Source: Kaistella haifensis DSM 19056 (GTDB lineage: Bacteria > Bacteroidota > Bacteroidia > Flavobacteriales > Weeksellaceae). From it: a stretch of 64,000 nt of DNA. Within the stretch, counting starts at the first letter, position 1; each line of letters begins with the position of its first letter. Of this stretch, positions 8,107-16,701 are shown in pieces. The translations under genes were made by a program, and so were the position numbers. The DNA lies in contig NZ_JASZ02000011.1 of assembly GCF_000735695.2 (NCBI RefSeq), positions 1 through 64,000 of the forward strand, written 5' to 3'. Under the pieces are notes generated by a model. It did not search any database. It was not told where the DNA came from and saw nothing but the letters and a program-made list of their open reading frames with translations.

Positions 8107-8114
8107 TATCTTTG
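8107..8114 (+). promoter_or_regulatory. -7 promoter element of rnpB
   Basis: TATCTTTG fits TAnnTTTG and ends four bases before the first paired base of the RNase P RNA, exactly where a promoter for an unprocessed 5' end is expected. Confidence 0.7.
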
Positions 8115-8116
8115 TC

Positions 8117-8449
8117 CTCCACAAGAAGAACGGCCTGTTGATTCCGGGAAACCGGGGTAGGAAAGTCCGGACACCATAGAGCAGCAAAGCGGGTAACACC
8201 CGTCGGTCGCAAGATCAGGACCAGTGCAACAGAAAGTATGTATATTAATTTATAGTGAAACCAGGTAAACTCTTTGCGGTGCAATGTTAAGTATATCGGA
8301 TTTTTTCAGCAATGAAAATAGGAGTTGCTCGCTCCAAAAACCGAGGGGTAAACAGCTAAAGCTTTGCAGTAATGTAAAGCGCAGATAAATAATAGGCATT
8401 TTCGCTATGGCGAATTTACAGAATCCGGCTTACAGTTTTTCTTGTGGTT
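8117..8449 (+). ncRNA. rnpB: RNase P RNA (bacterial class A)
   Basis: Contains the universally conserved RNase P cores: GTAGGAAAGTCCGGACACC near 8157 and CGGGTAACACCCG near 8189 at the 5' side, GAGGGGTAAACAGC near 8342, and CAGAATCCGGCTTAC near 8419 at the 3' side. Terminal helix P1 is formed by CCACAAGAA (8119-8127) with TTCTTGTGG (8439-8447). Length, about 330 nt, is normal. It is the catalytic RNA that removes tRNA 5' leaders. The exact ends are inferred from the P1 helix. Confidence 0.95.
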
Positions 8450-8497
8450 TTTATTTAAAGCAATCAGTACTTAATCATGAATTATCATAAATAGATT

Positions 8498-8533
8498 ACT
8501 CAAATACTCAAATGCTCAAACACTCAAAAACTC
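8498..8533. repeat. Short tandem repeat, 8-nt unit (4.5 copies)
   Basis: Units ACTCAAAT, ACTCAAAT, GCTCAAAC, ACTCAAAA and a partial ACTC follow one another between rnpB and the convergent ppk2 gene; the last unit touches the ppk2 stop codon. Such arrays can change copy number by slippage, but here it would change only the 3' region. Confidence 0.7.
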
Positions 8534-9401
8534 ATTCGCTTTCCAACTGTTTTCTCGCACTTTCCAATGCTTTCTGGTCTTCTGCTGAAAGTTTAGGGAA
8601 TTTCAAATCCATGCCTTCCAGCGCATCGATAATAATCTGAATTGCTGCAACTCTAGCAAACCATTTATCATCACCGGGAATTACAAACCACGGAGAATGA
8701 TCTTTCGAAGTTTCGTTGATGGACTTTTCGTAAGCGTTCATGTATTCGTCCCACAGTGCGCGCTCGGACAAATCTCCCATGGAAAACTTCCAGTTTTTCT
8801 CCTGCTCATCGATGCGGTTCAGAAATCTTTTTTTCTGTTCTTTTTTAGAAATATTCAGGAAGATTTTAATAATGGTGGTTCCGTTATTGGCCAGATGTTT
8901 TTCGAAATTACGGATGCTTTCGTAGCGGTTTTCCCAGAATTCATCATCGAATTCTTCTACCGAATCCCAAACTTTTTCGTTGAGGTTGTATTCCGGATGT
9001 ACTTTGCAAACCAAAACACTTTCGTAATGACTTCTGTTGAAAATTCCGATTTTTCCTTTCTCCGGAAGTGCGATATAATGTCGCCACAAAAAATCATGAG
9101 AATATTCCTTAGAACTTGGCGATTTAAAACTGTGTACTTCGCAGCCTTGCGGATTTACTCCTCCGAAAACGTGTTCAATTAAGGAGTCTTTTCCGGCTGC
9201 ATCCATCGCTTGAAGTACGACTAATAAAGATTTTCCGGAATCTGCATACAATCTTTCCTGCAGCTCTCTGAGCTTTATTTTTTCGTCCAGAAGCATTTTT
9301 TTGCCTGCTTCCTTATCTAAATCGCCTTTGTATTTGGTTTCTAAATCTTTAATTGAAATTTTCCCTTTAATAATAAAGTTATCGCTGAAATCTAAATCCA
9401 T
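8532..9401 (-). CDS. Polyphosphate kinase 2 family protein
   Basis: A 289-residue soluble kinase that uses polyphosphate to phosphorylate nucleotides (or, for some members, the reverse). The Walker A region is QAMDAAGKDSLIEHVFGGVN, and the family Walker B/lid segment is GIFNRSHYESVLV. Short size with a single PPK2 domain fits the class that phosphorylates AMP or ADP, but substrate cannot be read from sequence. The frame opens at 9434; ATG 9401 (MDLDFSDNF) is preferred, ATG 9416 is possible. The upstream DUF1573 gene is on the same strand but a terminator lies between them. Confidence 0.9.
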   Translation of the reverse strand: MDLDFSDNFIIKGKISIKDLETKYKGDLDKEAGKKMLLDEKIKLRELQERLYADSGKSLLVVLQAMDAAGKDSLIEHVFGGVNPQGCEVHSFKSPSSKEYSHDFLWRHYIALPEKGKIGIFNRSHYESVLVCKVHPEYNLNEKVWDSVEEFDDEFWENRYESIRNFEKHLANNGTTIIKIFLNISKKEQKKRFLNRIDEQEKNWKFSMGDLSERALWDEYMNAYEKSINETSKDHSPWFVIPGDDKWFARVAAIQIIIDALEGMDLKFPKLSAEDQKALESARKQLESE

Positions 9402-9420
9402 ATTTGTTATTTTCATTAAA

Positions 9421-9454
9421 AATAAAAAAATCACTCCAATTATGAAGTGATTTT
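9421..9454 (-). terminator. Intrinsic terminator after the DUF1573 gene
   Basis: AAAATCACT (9427-9435) pairs with AGTGATTTT (9446-9454). On the minus strand the hairpin is followed by a T run. It separates the DUF1573 gene from ppk2. Confidence 0.75.
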
Positions 9455-9475
9455 AGAATATTTATTTTTCTGCAA

Positions 9476-9931
9476 TTACATTGCTGCAGGTTTTTTTACT
9501 GCTTTTTTAGGAAGAGTTTTAGCAGGAGCAACAGTGTCTTTCATGTTAGTTCTTGCAGGAGTTTCGCTGTTTTCTACAGTTCCTTTAATGTTGATTACTG
9601 ATCTGCTGTTTTCAGGATCATTAGAATATACTTCAATTATTCTGGTGAAAGGGCCAACAATTTTAGTATCATAACCCACTTTGATTTGTGCAGTTTTTCC
9701 AGGCATAATAGGATCTTGGCTCCACTCCGGAGTAGTACATCCGCAAGATGCTTGAACTTTAGAAATAATCAAAGGTTTGTCGCCGATGTTTTTTACCACA
9801 AACATTCTGTGTCCATCGGAACCGTGTTTCACTGTACCGTAATCGAAGGTTGTTTTATCGAAAGAAATCGTTTGTGCAGAGGCCAATGCGAAAGATGCAG
9901 TTAGAAATAAACCTGCTAATACTTTTTTCAT
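9476..9931 (-). CDS. Secreted DUF1573 domain protein
   Basis: A 151-residue protein with a clear signal peptide (MKKVLAGLFLTASFALASAQ). The rest is one DUF1573 immunoglobulin-like domain: FDYGTVKHGSDGHRMFVVKN, then ASCGCTTPEW with the conserved Cys pair, and GPFTRIIEVYSNDPENS. The C-terminal tail is a Lys/Pro/Ala-rich stretch. DUF1573 proteins are abundant in the Bacteroidota envelope; their role is not established. A promoter sits at 9975-9982 and a terminator after the gene, so it is monocistronic. Confidence 0.9.
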   Translation of the reverse strand: MKKVLAGLFLTASFALASAQTISFDKTTFDYGTVKHGSDGHRMFVVKNIGDKPLIISKVQASCGCTTPEWSQDPIMPGKTAQIKVGYDTKIVGPFTRIIEVYSNDPENSRSVINIKGTVENSETPARTNMKDTVAPAKTLPKKAVKKPAAM

Positions 9932-9974
9932 ATTTTTTAAATATTATTTTAGCTTTTTGATAAAATTATCAGGA

Positions 9975-9982
9975 CAAAGTTA
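9975..9982 (-). promoter_or_regulatory. -7 promoter element of the DUF1573 gene
   Basis: Minus-strand TAACTTTG matches TAnnTTTG and lies 43 nt before the ATG at 9931. Confidence 0.6.
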
Positions 9983-10021
9983 AAAATTATTTCTGTTGGC
10001 AAATAATTTTTTTTATTTACC

Positions 10022-10029
10022 TATTTTTG
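10022..10029 (+). promoter_or_regulatory. -7 promoter element of valS
   Basis: TATTTTTG matches TAnnTTTG, 25 nt before the valS ATG. It is back to back with the DUF1573 promoter. Confidence 0.65.
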
Positions 10030-10054
10030 CAACGATTTAGATAAGTTAAGATTT

Positions 10055-12673
10055 ATGCAGATTTCAGAAAAATACAATCCCAAGGATACAGAAAATAAAT
10101 GGTACAGCTATTGGCTCGAAAATAATTATTTCCATTCCGAGCCCAACGAAAAACCACCGTATACCATTGTGATTCCTCCACCAAACGTTACGGGGATTCT
10201 CCACATGGGGCATATGCTGAACAATACCATTCAGGATGTTTTGGTAAGAAGAGCGAGAATGCAAGGATTTAATGCTTGTTGGGTTCCTGGTACCGATCAC
10301 GCTTCTATCGCGACCGAAGCTAAAGTAGTAGCTAAACTGAAATCTGAAGGCATCAACAAATCCGATATTACCCGAGAAGAGTTTCTGAAACACGCATGGG
10401 ACTGGACAGATAAATACGGCGGAACCATTTTGGAACAATTGAAAAAACTCGGTTGCTCATGTGATTGGGATAGAACCCGCTTCACGATGGAGCCGAAACT
10501 GTCTCAGCAAGTGATCAAATCATTTGTAGATCTTTACAACAAAGGCTTAATCTACAGAGGTTACCGCATGGTGAATTGGGATCCGGAAGCGAAAACCAAT
10601 ATTTCCGATGAAGAGGTTATCTTTAAAGAACAAAACGGAAAATTATATTATCTTAAATATAAAATCGAAGGAAGCGAAGAGTTTCTTTCGGTAGCAACAA
10701 CACGCCCTGAAACCATTTTCGGCGATACTGCTATTTGTGTTAATCCTAATGACGAAAGATACGCACATTTAAAAGGGAAAAAAGTCATCATCCCGATTGT
10801 AAATCGTGTAATTCCTATTATTGAAGATGATTATGTAGATATCGAATTCGGAACCGGTGCGCTCAAAATTACTCCGGCTCATGATACCAATGATTACGAG
10901 ATCGGGCAAAGACATGGACTTCCGATGATTGATTCTTTGGACGATGATGCCAACTTAAACGAACACGGACAACACTATGCCGGGAAAAACAGATTCGAAG
11001 TTCGAAAACTTATTGCTAAAGAATTAGAGGAAAAAAATCTTTTGTTAAAAGCGGAAGATTATGTGAATAAAGTAGGAACTTCCGAAAGAACCGGCGCTGT
11101 AATCGAACCCAAAGTTTCGGTGCAATGGTTCTTGAAGATGAGTGAATTAGGCAAGCCTGCTTTGGATGTGGTGATGAATGACGAAATCAAATTTCACCCT
11201 GAAAAATTCAAAAACACCTATAAACATTGGATGGAAAACATCCGCGATTGGAATATTTCCCGACAATTATGGTGGGGACAACAAATTCCTGCCTACTTCT
11301 ATGGAGATGGTGAAAACGATTTTGTAGTTGCCGAAACCATTGAAGAAGCTTTAGTTTTAGCAAAACAAAAATCCAACAACCTAGAGCTTACTGTTGAGAA
11401 TTTGAAGCAGGATGAAGACGCGCTCGATACTTGGTTTTCATCATGGTTATGGCCGATTTCGGTGTTCGACGGAATGTTGGATCCTGAAAATAAAGACATC
11501 AATTATTATTACCCAACCTCTGATTTGGTGACCGGTCCGGATATTATTTTCTTTTGGGTGGCGAGAATGATTATGGCTGGTCTGGAATATCGCAAAGAAG
11601 TTCCTTTCAAAAACGTTTATTTTACAGGGATTGTACGCGATAAACAACGAAGAAAAATGTCGAAATCGCTCGGAAACTCTCCTGATCCGATTGAATTGAT
11701 TGAAAAATATGGTGCCGACGGTGTTCGTGTAGGAATTTTGTTGAGTTCAGCTGCCGGAAACGATTTGCTTTTCGATGAAGAATTGATGTTGCAAGGAAGA
11801 AATTTCGCTACCAAAATCTGGAACGCTTACCGACTTGTTCAAGGTTGGAATAAGGATGAAAACATCAAAGCCAATGACGCAGATCGACAAGCGATTGATT
11901 GGTTTGGTCACCAAATGGATAAAACCATTGCCGAAGTTGCCGATCAGTTCGAGAAATTCCGAATTTCAGATGCGTTGCATTTATTGTACAAGCTGATTTG
12001 GGACGATTTCTGTTCATGGTACCTCGAAGCCATCAAACCTGGTTATGGAGAGCCGGTTTCTAAGGAAGTTTATGATCAAACAATCCTTTATTTTGAGGAA
12101 TTGATGAAGTTGATTCACCCGTTCATGCCGTTTTTATCGGAAGAATTGTGGCAGAATATCGCCGAAAGAACTCCTGAAAACGCTTTGGTGATCGCACAAC
12201 AAAGAAAACCGGAAACATTCAATCAGGATTTAATTAAAAATTTCGATTCAGCGAAAGAACTGATTTCCGGAATTAGAAATTACCGCCAAAGCAAAGGAAT
12301 TTCACCAAGAGAAAGTGTGGAAGTTTTCACCAATGCAACCGCATTCGAGAATGAAAATTTAATTAAAAAATTAGCCAATGTTGCCGAAGTAAATTTAGGA
12401 CAAAAAACCGATAAGCCAAGTTTCACATTTTTAGTTGGATCCATTGAAATTTCAATTCCGCTAAGCGAAAATCTCGATTTGGCAGAAGAAAAAGCGAAAA
12501 CCGAAGAGGAAATTAACTACCTGAAAGGTTTCTTGGTTTCTGTGGAAAAGAAACTTTCCAACGAAAAATTCGTGGCCAACGCAAAACCTGAAGTTGTAGA
12601 AGCTGAAAGAAAAAAACAAAAAGATGCGCAAGATAAAATCGCACTTTTGGAAGCCAAACTAAGCACGCTGTAA
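10055..12673 (+). CDS. valS: Valyl-tRNA synthetase
   Basis: An 872-residue class I aminoacyl-tRNA synthetase charging tRNA-Val. The HIGH-type motif is in PPPNVTGILHMGHMLNNTIQ near residue 44, and the KMSKS loop is RRKMSKSLGNSPDPIELIEK near residue 533. The inserted editing (CP1) domain is recognisable from ATTRPETIFGDTAICVNPND near residue 215. The C-terminal 70 residues form the charged coiled coil characteristic of ValRS (EEKAKTEEEINYLKGFLVSV). Length and motif order are normal. Confidence 0.98.
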   Translation: MQISEKYNPKDTENKWYSYWLENNYFHSEPNEKPPYTIVIPPPNVTGILHMGHMLNNTIQDVLVRRARMQGFNACWVPGTDHASIATEAKVVAKLKSEGINKSDITREEFLKHAWDWTDKYGGTILEQLKKLGCSCDWDRTRFTMEPKLSQQVIKSFVDLYNKGLIYRGYRMVNWDPEAKTNISDEEVIFKEQNGKLYYLKYKIEGSEEFLSVATTRPETIFGDTAICVNPNDERYAHLKGKKVIIPIVNRVIPIIEDDYVDIEFGTGALKITPAHDTNDYEIGQRHGLPMIDSLDDDANLNEHGQHYAGKNRFEVRKLIAKELEEKNLLLKAEDYVNKVGTSERTGAVIEPKVSVQWFLKMSELGKPALDVVMNDEIKFHPEKFKNTYKHWMENIRDWNISRQLWWGQQIPAYFYGDGENDFVVAETIEEALVLAKQKSNNLELTVENLKQDEDALDTWFSSWLWPISVFDGMLDPENKDINYYYPTSDLVTGPDIIFFWVARMIMAGLEYRKEVPFKNVYFTGIVRDKQRRKMSKSLGNSPDPIELIEKYGADGVRVGILLSSAAGNDLLFDEELMLQGRNFATKIWNAYRLVQGWNKDENIKANDADRQAIDWFGHQMDKTIAEVADQFEKFRISDALHLLYKLIWDDFCSWYLEAIKPGYGEPVSKEVYDQTILYFEELMKLIHPFMPFLSEELWQNIAERTPENALVIAQQRKPETFNQDLIKNFDSAKELISGIRNYRQSKGISPRESVEVFTNATAFENENLIKKLANVAEVNLGQKTDKPSFTFLVGSIEISIPLSENLDLAEEKAKTEEEINYLKGFLVSVEKKLSNEKFVANAKPEVVEAERKKQKDAQDKIALLEAKLSTL

Positions 12674-12697
12674 TAACCCATCATATCTGCTAATACG

Positions 12698-13336
12698 ATG
12701 AAGCATATCGAAAATATCTCCAAACTTTTCAGCAAAAATTTTGTTGAAAATCCTTTAATCGAAACTTTCGATGTTGGGAAAATTCATCTTCCTACTGGTC
12801 ATTTGGTTGCATGCGATCCATTGATTACTAATGATATGAAGGCTTTCAAAATCGTATTTCCGCAAGGTGAATTCCCGGTTTTGGTACACAAGGAAAGAGA
12901 GAGCAACTGCATTGCGTATGTGGAAATTATCTTCAGTGATACCCCCATTTCTGAGTGGAAAATGGCAACCACAGAAGGTCAAAACATCGAAGAATTAAAA
13001 GGAGAAGAAATTTTCGGCTATCCTGTAGAAAGTGGAATGGGATGTTTCATGGACAGCGAAACCCAAGAATCACTGAATCGCTTGGAGAATCGGCTTTTTC
13101 ACAGAAAAGGAAGTGAGTTTATGGGAATTTATGAAGAGTTTTTCCACGAACATTTTTTCGACGAAAACGGAGCGATCGATCAGTTTGCTTTTCTAAAACC
13201 GGATGACGAGAAGCCGGGAAATATTTTTGCTTTCGAAACAGGTTATGGTGAAGGATTTTATGCAAGTTATATTGGTTTTGGTACCGACAATCAGCCGGTG
13301 AAGATTATTACAGAATTTATCGAAATTGGGAGTTAA
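12698..13336 (+). CDS. DUF4241 domain protein
   Basis: A 212-residue soluble protein without signal peptide. The segment LPTGHLVACDPLIT near residue 32 and FPQGEFPVLVH near residue 50 are the N-terminal DUF4241 signature; GMGCFMDSE and the C-terminal FAFETGYGEGFYASYIGFG complete the family. DUF4241 is often found near immunity or phage-related loci, but no activity is known to me. It starts 24 nt behind valS, so read-through transcription is likely. Confidence 0.8.
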   Translation: MKHIENISKLFSKNFVENPLIETFDVGKIHLPTGHLVACDPLITNDMKAFKIVFPQGEFPVLVHKERESNCIAYVEIIFSDTPISEWKMATTEGQNIEELKGEEIFGYPVESGMGCFMDSETQESLNRLENRLFHRKGSEFMGIYEEFFHEHFFDENGAIDQFAFLKPDDEKPGNIFAFETGYGEGFYASYIGFGTDNQPVKIITEFIEIGS

Positions 13337-13393
13337 TTTAAGTTAAATAATTTCCGGATTTGTAATTAAAAGAATAAATTTGTTCAGCAGTCA

Positions 13394-13417
13394 AAAGGCG
13401 CGATCTATCGCGTCTTT
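13394..13417 (+). terminator. Hairpin after the DUF4241 gene
   Basis: AAAGGCGCGAT (13394-13404) pairs with ATCGCGTCTTT (13407-13417), leaving a two-base loop in strict pairing. The following T run is weak, so it may be a terminator or an RNA end. Confidence 0.5.
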
Positions 13418-13450
13418 GCTATTTAATGCATTTAAATAATTTACAATTTT

Positions 13451-14344
13451 ATGAAGATCACGTCAGAACAACCCAGAATTATTGTTGTAGGCAGTTCCTC
13501 CATCGATTTGGTACTCAATACCGAACATCTTCCTAAGCCAAACGAAACGGTGATGGCTCAAAAATCGGAAAGTTTTTTTGGAGGTAAAGGAGCCAATCAA
13601 GCTGTTGCTACAGCAAGACTCGGTGCAAGCGTGTATTTTATAGGATGCGTAGGAATGGATCCTTTTGGCCAACAGATTTTAAGAAACCTCGTCGATGAAG
13701 GCGTTAATGTAGGTTATGTAGCCGAAACCGAGCATGCACAAACCGGGACGGCGTATGTGACGACTTCTGAAGGAATTAATTCTATTGTGGTGGTGCCGGC
13801 TTCCAATTCACTTCTGAAACCTAAAAATATTTCCGAAGCCGAAAAGTTTTTCACCACAGCAGATTTGGTTTTGGTACAGCTTGAAATACCAATGGAAACC
13901 GTGGAATTTACTATTCAATTTGCTAAGAAGCATGATAGTAAAGTAGGAATTTATGCATCTCCGGCCAAGAAATTATCTCAGGAAGTTATCGAAAATGCAG
14001 ATTTTATTGTTGCAAAAAGCAATGAATTATCCATTGTTTTCGGAGAAGATCAACGGGAAAAAATCTTGAGAAAATATCCTAACAAGCTTTTTGTGCGGGA
14101 TGATAGCAATTCAACGACCTATTTTAATGGTTCCGAGATGAAGTATTACCGAAATGATCACGATTCGATGCTTCACAAAATGGGAATGGGCGATGCGTTC
14201 ACTTCCGGGTTTGCAGTAGCGCTTTGTCACCAGAATTCCATCGACCATTGCGTGCGATTCGGGAATGAAGTTTCCTTGAAAGTGGCTAAAAACAGAGGTT
14301 CGCAAAGTGGTTTGCCTTATCTGAAAGATATGCTCGGTCAATAA
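13451..14344 (+). CDS. PfkB-family sugar kinase (ribokinase-like)
   Basis: A 297-residue cytoplasmic kinase. The N-terminal signature is IIVVGSSSIDLVLNTEHLP followed by FFGGKGANQAVATARLGASV, the sugar-binding motif of ribokinases. The C-terminal nucleotide/catalytic motif is HKMGMGDAFTSGFAVAL, where D is the catalytic base; the usual TGAGD is replaced by MGMGD. Ribokinase phosphorylates ribose to ribose-5-phosphate. The altered anion-hole motif and a divergent middle make the exact substrate uncertain. No ribose transporter or regulator adjoins it. Confidence 0.82.
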   Translation: MKITSEQPRIIVVGSSSIDLVLNTEHLPKPNETVMAQKSESFFGGKGANQAVATARLGASVYFIGCVGMDPFGQQILRNLVDEGVNVGYVAETEHAQTGTAYVTTSEGINSIVVVPASNSLLKPKNISEAEKFFTTADLVLVQLEIPMETVEFTIQFAKKHDSKVGIYASPAKKLSQEVIENADFIVAKSNELSIVFGEDQREKILRKYPNKLFVRDDSNSTTYFNGSEMKYYRNDHDSMLHKMGMGDAFTSGFAVALCHQNSIDHCVRFGNEVSLKVAKNRGSQSGLPYLKDMLGQ

Positions 14345-14412
14345 AATCCTATGTTTACCATGATGAAAATTCTTTTTTATCAACGATAATTTAAATACTT
14401 TTAAAAAATTAG

Positions 14413-14440
14413 AATCACTTTCTTATAAGTGATTTTTTTT
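14413..14440 (+). terminator. Terminator directly in front of the hydrolase gene
   Basis: AATCACTT (14413-14420) pairs with AAGTGATT (14427-14434) and runs into eight T ending at 14440. The next ATG is at 14446, so this hairpin ends the kinase transcript, and any hydrolase message must start at or inside it, or read through it. Confidence 0.75.
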
Positions 14441-14445
14441 GAGCA

Positions 14446-15297
14446 ATGAAAGAATTATTTCTAAAAAATCCGGACGGTTATAACCTTTCAGTAAAGATTT
14501 TCGAGCCCGAAAACGCAATTGGGAAATTGCTGATCATCAATTCTGCCACCGGGGTGAAACAACAGGTTTATTTTTCGTTCGCGAAATACATGAGCCAGAA
14601 TGGGTTTACGGTAATCACTTATGACTACAGCGGAATCGGAGAATCCAAACCCATGAAAATGAAGAATTTTGAAAGTTCGATGCGGACTTGGGGAACTCGC
14701 GATTTCAAAACGCTGACGGAATTCATCAAAAAGGAATATCCTCACGAAGAGAAATTTTGCCTCGGTCATTCCGTTGGCGCACTGATTTTGGGAATGAATG
14801 CGGATTCTGCGATTTTCAGAAAATTTGTTTTTGTGGCTACTCAGGATGCGTATTTGGGGAATTTAAAACTCAATATTGCCGTTACCGCATTTTTCGGATT
14901 CGGAATTGCCTTGCCGATTATCACAACTTTGCTCGGATATTTCCCAGCACATTGGTTTGGTTTGGGCGAAACTTTGCCGAAAGGAGTCGCATATGATTGG
15001 CGAACTTTAATTCTCCATCCAAAATCTACTTCGAGGTTGTACGAGAAAAATGAAGTTGATTTTTCTAAAAATTTAACGCAGAAAACATTAATTCTTCATG
15101 CGGAAGATGATCCCTGGGTTACCCAAAAAGGCATGGAAAATTTGCTGAAAAATGTATATCCTAATTTGCTGAAAACCTTTAAAGAAATAAAAATTTCCGA
15201 ATCTGATCAAAAAGAAATCGGTCACATTAATTTCTTCAGAAGCTTCAATAAGAAATTATGGAAAATCGTTCTCGATGACTTACAGGAAAAGGTTTGA
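14446..15297 (+). CDS. Alpha/beta hydrolase (COG4757-like)
   Basis: A 283-residue alpha/beta-fold hydrolase. The nucleophile elbow is LGHSVGALILG near residue 107. The candidate acid is in ILHAEDDPWV near residue 221, and the His is in IGHINFF near residue 263, giving a complete triad. YDYSGIGESKP is the typical strand after the oxyanion loop. A hydrophobic cap (AFFGFGIALPIITTLLGYFP) suggests a lipophilic substrate. Substrate is unknown. It sits immediately behind the terminator of the previous gene. Confidence 0.82.
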   Translation: MKELFLKNPDGYNLSVKIFEPENAIGKLLIINSATGVKQQVYFSFAKYMSQNGFTVITYDYSGIGESKPMKMKNFESSMRTWGTRDFKTLTEFIKKEYPHEEKFCLGHSVGALILGMNADSAIFRKFVFVATQDAYLGNLKLNIAVTAFFGFGIALPIITTLLGYFPAHWFGLGETLPKGVAYDWRTLILHPKSTSRLYEKNEVDFSKNLTQKTLILHAEDDPWVTQKGMENLLKNVYPNLLKTFKEIKISESDQKEIGHINFFRSFNKKLWKIVLDDLQEKV

Positions 15298-15368
15298 AAC
15301 ATAACAATTTTTGTGAAAAAGTGATGCGCGAAAAAAAATCATTACTTTTACGGTAAAGAAAAAAATTA

Positions 15369-15938
15369 ATGAAAATCTATACCAAAACCGGCGACAAAGG
15401 CGAAACCGCACTTTATGGAGGAATCCGAGTTTCAAAAGCTTCCGCGAGGGTTGAATCCTACGGAAATATCGATGAACTGAACTCTTTCATCGGGTTTGCG
15501 AAAAGTGAAATCAGTGACGAAAAAGTATTGGCACAACTGAAAAAAATACAGTTTGATTTATTTACCGTAGGTTCAGAATCGGCGACCCCGACCGACAAAC
15601 TTATGTTGGCCAACGGAAAATCCAGACTTTCACTGATGATCTCCGAAACCGAAATTGAAGAACTCGAAAACTGGATGGACGAATTTGAAAAAGAACTGGA
15701 GCCACTTCAGTATTTCATCCTTCCAGGTGGCGGCAAATCGGCTACAGCGCTACATCTTTGCAGAACAGTTTGCCGAAGAGCCGAGCGCAGTTTGGTTTTT
15801 CTGAATGAAACCGAAGAAGTTCGTCCGGAACTCATCAAATACCTCAACCGTTTGTCGGATTATTTGTTCGTTTTGGCTCGATATATTTCAAAAATCAATG
15901 GCGAAACCGAAGAATATTGGAATCCCAACGAAAGATAA
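15369..15938 (+). CDS. Cob(I)alamin adenosyltransferase, PduO type
   Basis: A 189-residue four-helix-bundle enzyme that transfers adenosyl from ATP to cob(I)alamin. The ATP-binding N-terminus is MKIYTKTGDKGETALYGG followed by RVESYGNIDELNSFIGFA. The conserved C-terminal motif is FILPGGGKSATALHLCRTVC with RRAERSL. Length is standard. The product, adenosylcobalamin, serves radical mutases and class II ribonucleotide reductases; no cobalamin synthesis genes are nearby, pointing to salvage. It is followed after 6 nt by the thiamine kinase gene, so the two probably form an operon. Confidence 0.95.
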   Translation: MKIYTKTGDKGETALYGGIRVSKASARVESYGNIDELNSFIGFAKSEISDEKVLAQLKKIQFDLFTVGSESATPTDKLMLANGKSRLSLMISETEIEELENWMDEFEKELEPLQYFILPGGGKSATALHLCRTVCRRAERSLVFLNETEEVRPELIKYLNRLSDYLFVLARYISKINGETEEYWNPNER

Positions 15939-15944
15939 TTCTCG

Positions 15945-16562
15945 ATGGAAAAAGCACTTCTATTTATCAATGGAGTTCCGCCAGAAAAACTCCCCGTAAC
16001 GGAAAAATATTCCTTAATTGCCTGTAGTGATGGTGCTTTTAATTATTTAAAAGAAAAGAATTTCCCACTTGAAAAATTAGATTTTATTTCGGGAGATTTC
16101 GATTCGCATAACGGAAGTGATGACGATATTTATGAACAGAAATTTATTTTTACACCGGATCAGGATAAAACCGATTTCGAGAAGTCGTTAGAGATTATTG
16201 GCCAGAAAGGGTTCAGCAGAATTGATGTGTACGGAGGAAGTGGTGGAGAGATGGATCATTTTTTGGGGAATTTAACCGTGGCTTTGCGTTTTAAAAACCA
16301 AATGGAAATTACTTTTTACGATGAATTTTCGAGCTATTTTTTTGCACCGAATCATTTAGTTTTAGAAAATGTGAAAGGAAAAATGATTTCTTTATTTCCT
16401 TTTCCTTTGGCGGAATCAGTTTCCACACAAGGTCTGAACTGGTCTTTAAATAAAGAAGATTTAGCGATCACCGGAAGAATTGGAACCCGAAATTTCGCTT
16501 CGGAAGATCAAGTAATCATTAATTTCGAAAAGGGAGAGTTAGTGGTTTTTGTTGGCAATTAG
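15945..16562 (+). CDS. Thiamine pyrophosphokinase
   Basis: A 205-residue enzyme making thiamine diphosphate from thiamine and ATP. Recognisable motifs are ACSDGAFNYL near residue 27, LDFISGDFDS near residue 45, TPDQDKTDFEKSLE near residue 68, and VYGGSGGEMDHFLGNL near residue 93. The C-terminal domain carries GLNWSLNKEDL, matching the family thiamine-binding segment. Starts 6 nt after the adenosyltransferase stop, so it is likely co-transcribed; both salvage cofactors. Confidence 0.92.
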   Translation: MEKALLFINGVPPEKLPVTEKYSLIACSDGAFNYLKEKNFPLEKLDFISGDFDSHNGSDDDIYEQKFIFTPDQDKTDFEKSLEIIGQKGFSRIDVYGGSGGEMDHFLGNLTVALRFKNQMEITFYDEFSSYFFAPNHLVLENVKGKMISLFPFPLAESVSTQGLNWSLNKEDLAITGRIGTRNFASEDQVIINFEKGELVVFVGN

Positions 16563-16701
16563 AGATACTTAATAGTTTGTACAAAGTTTTTAGCTTCCGG
16601 TGTTTTTTATCGGAATATTTTTTTTGTGATAAAATTAAAATAGAAAACCAACTTTTTTCACCAAATTTGCAATCTCAACCCGTAAATACGAATCTTTTAA
16701 A

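Noticed and set aside
12698-13336. DUF4241 protein as part of a defence island
   Set aside because: The neighbours are valS and a sugar kinase; no other defence or mobile genes are near, so context gives no support.
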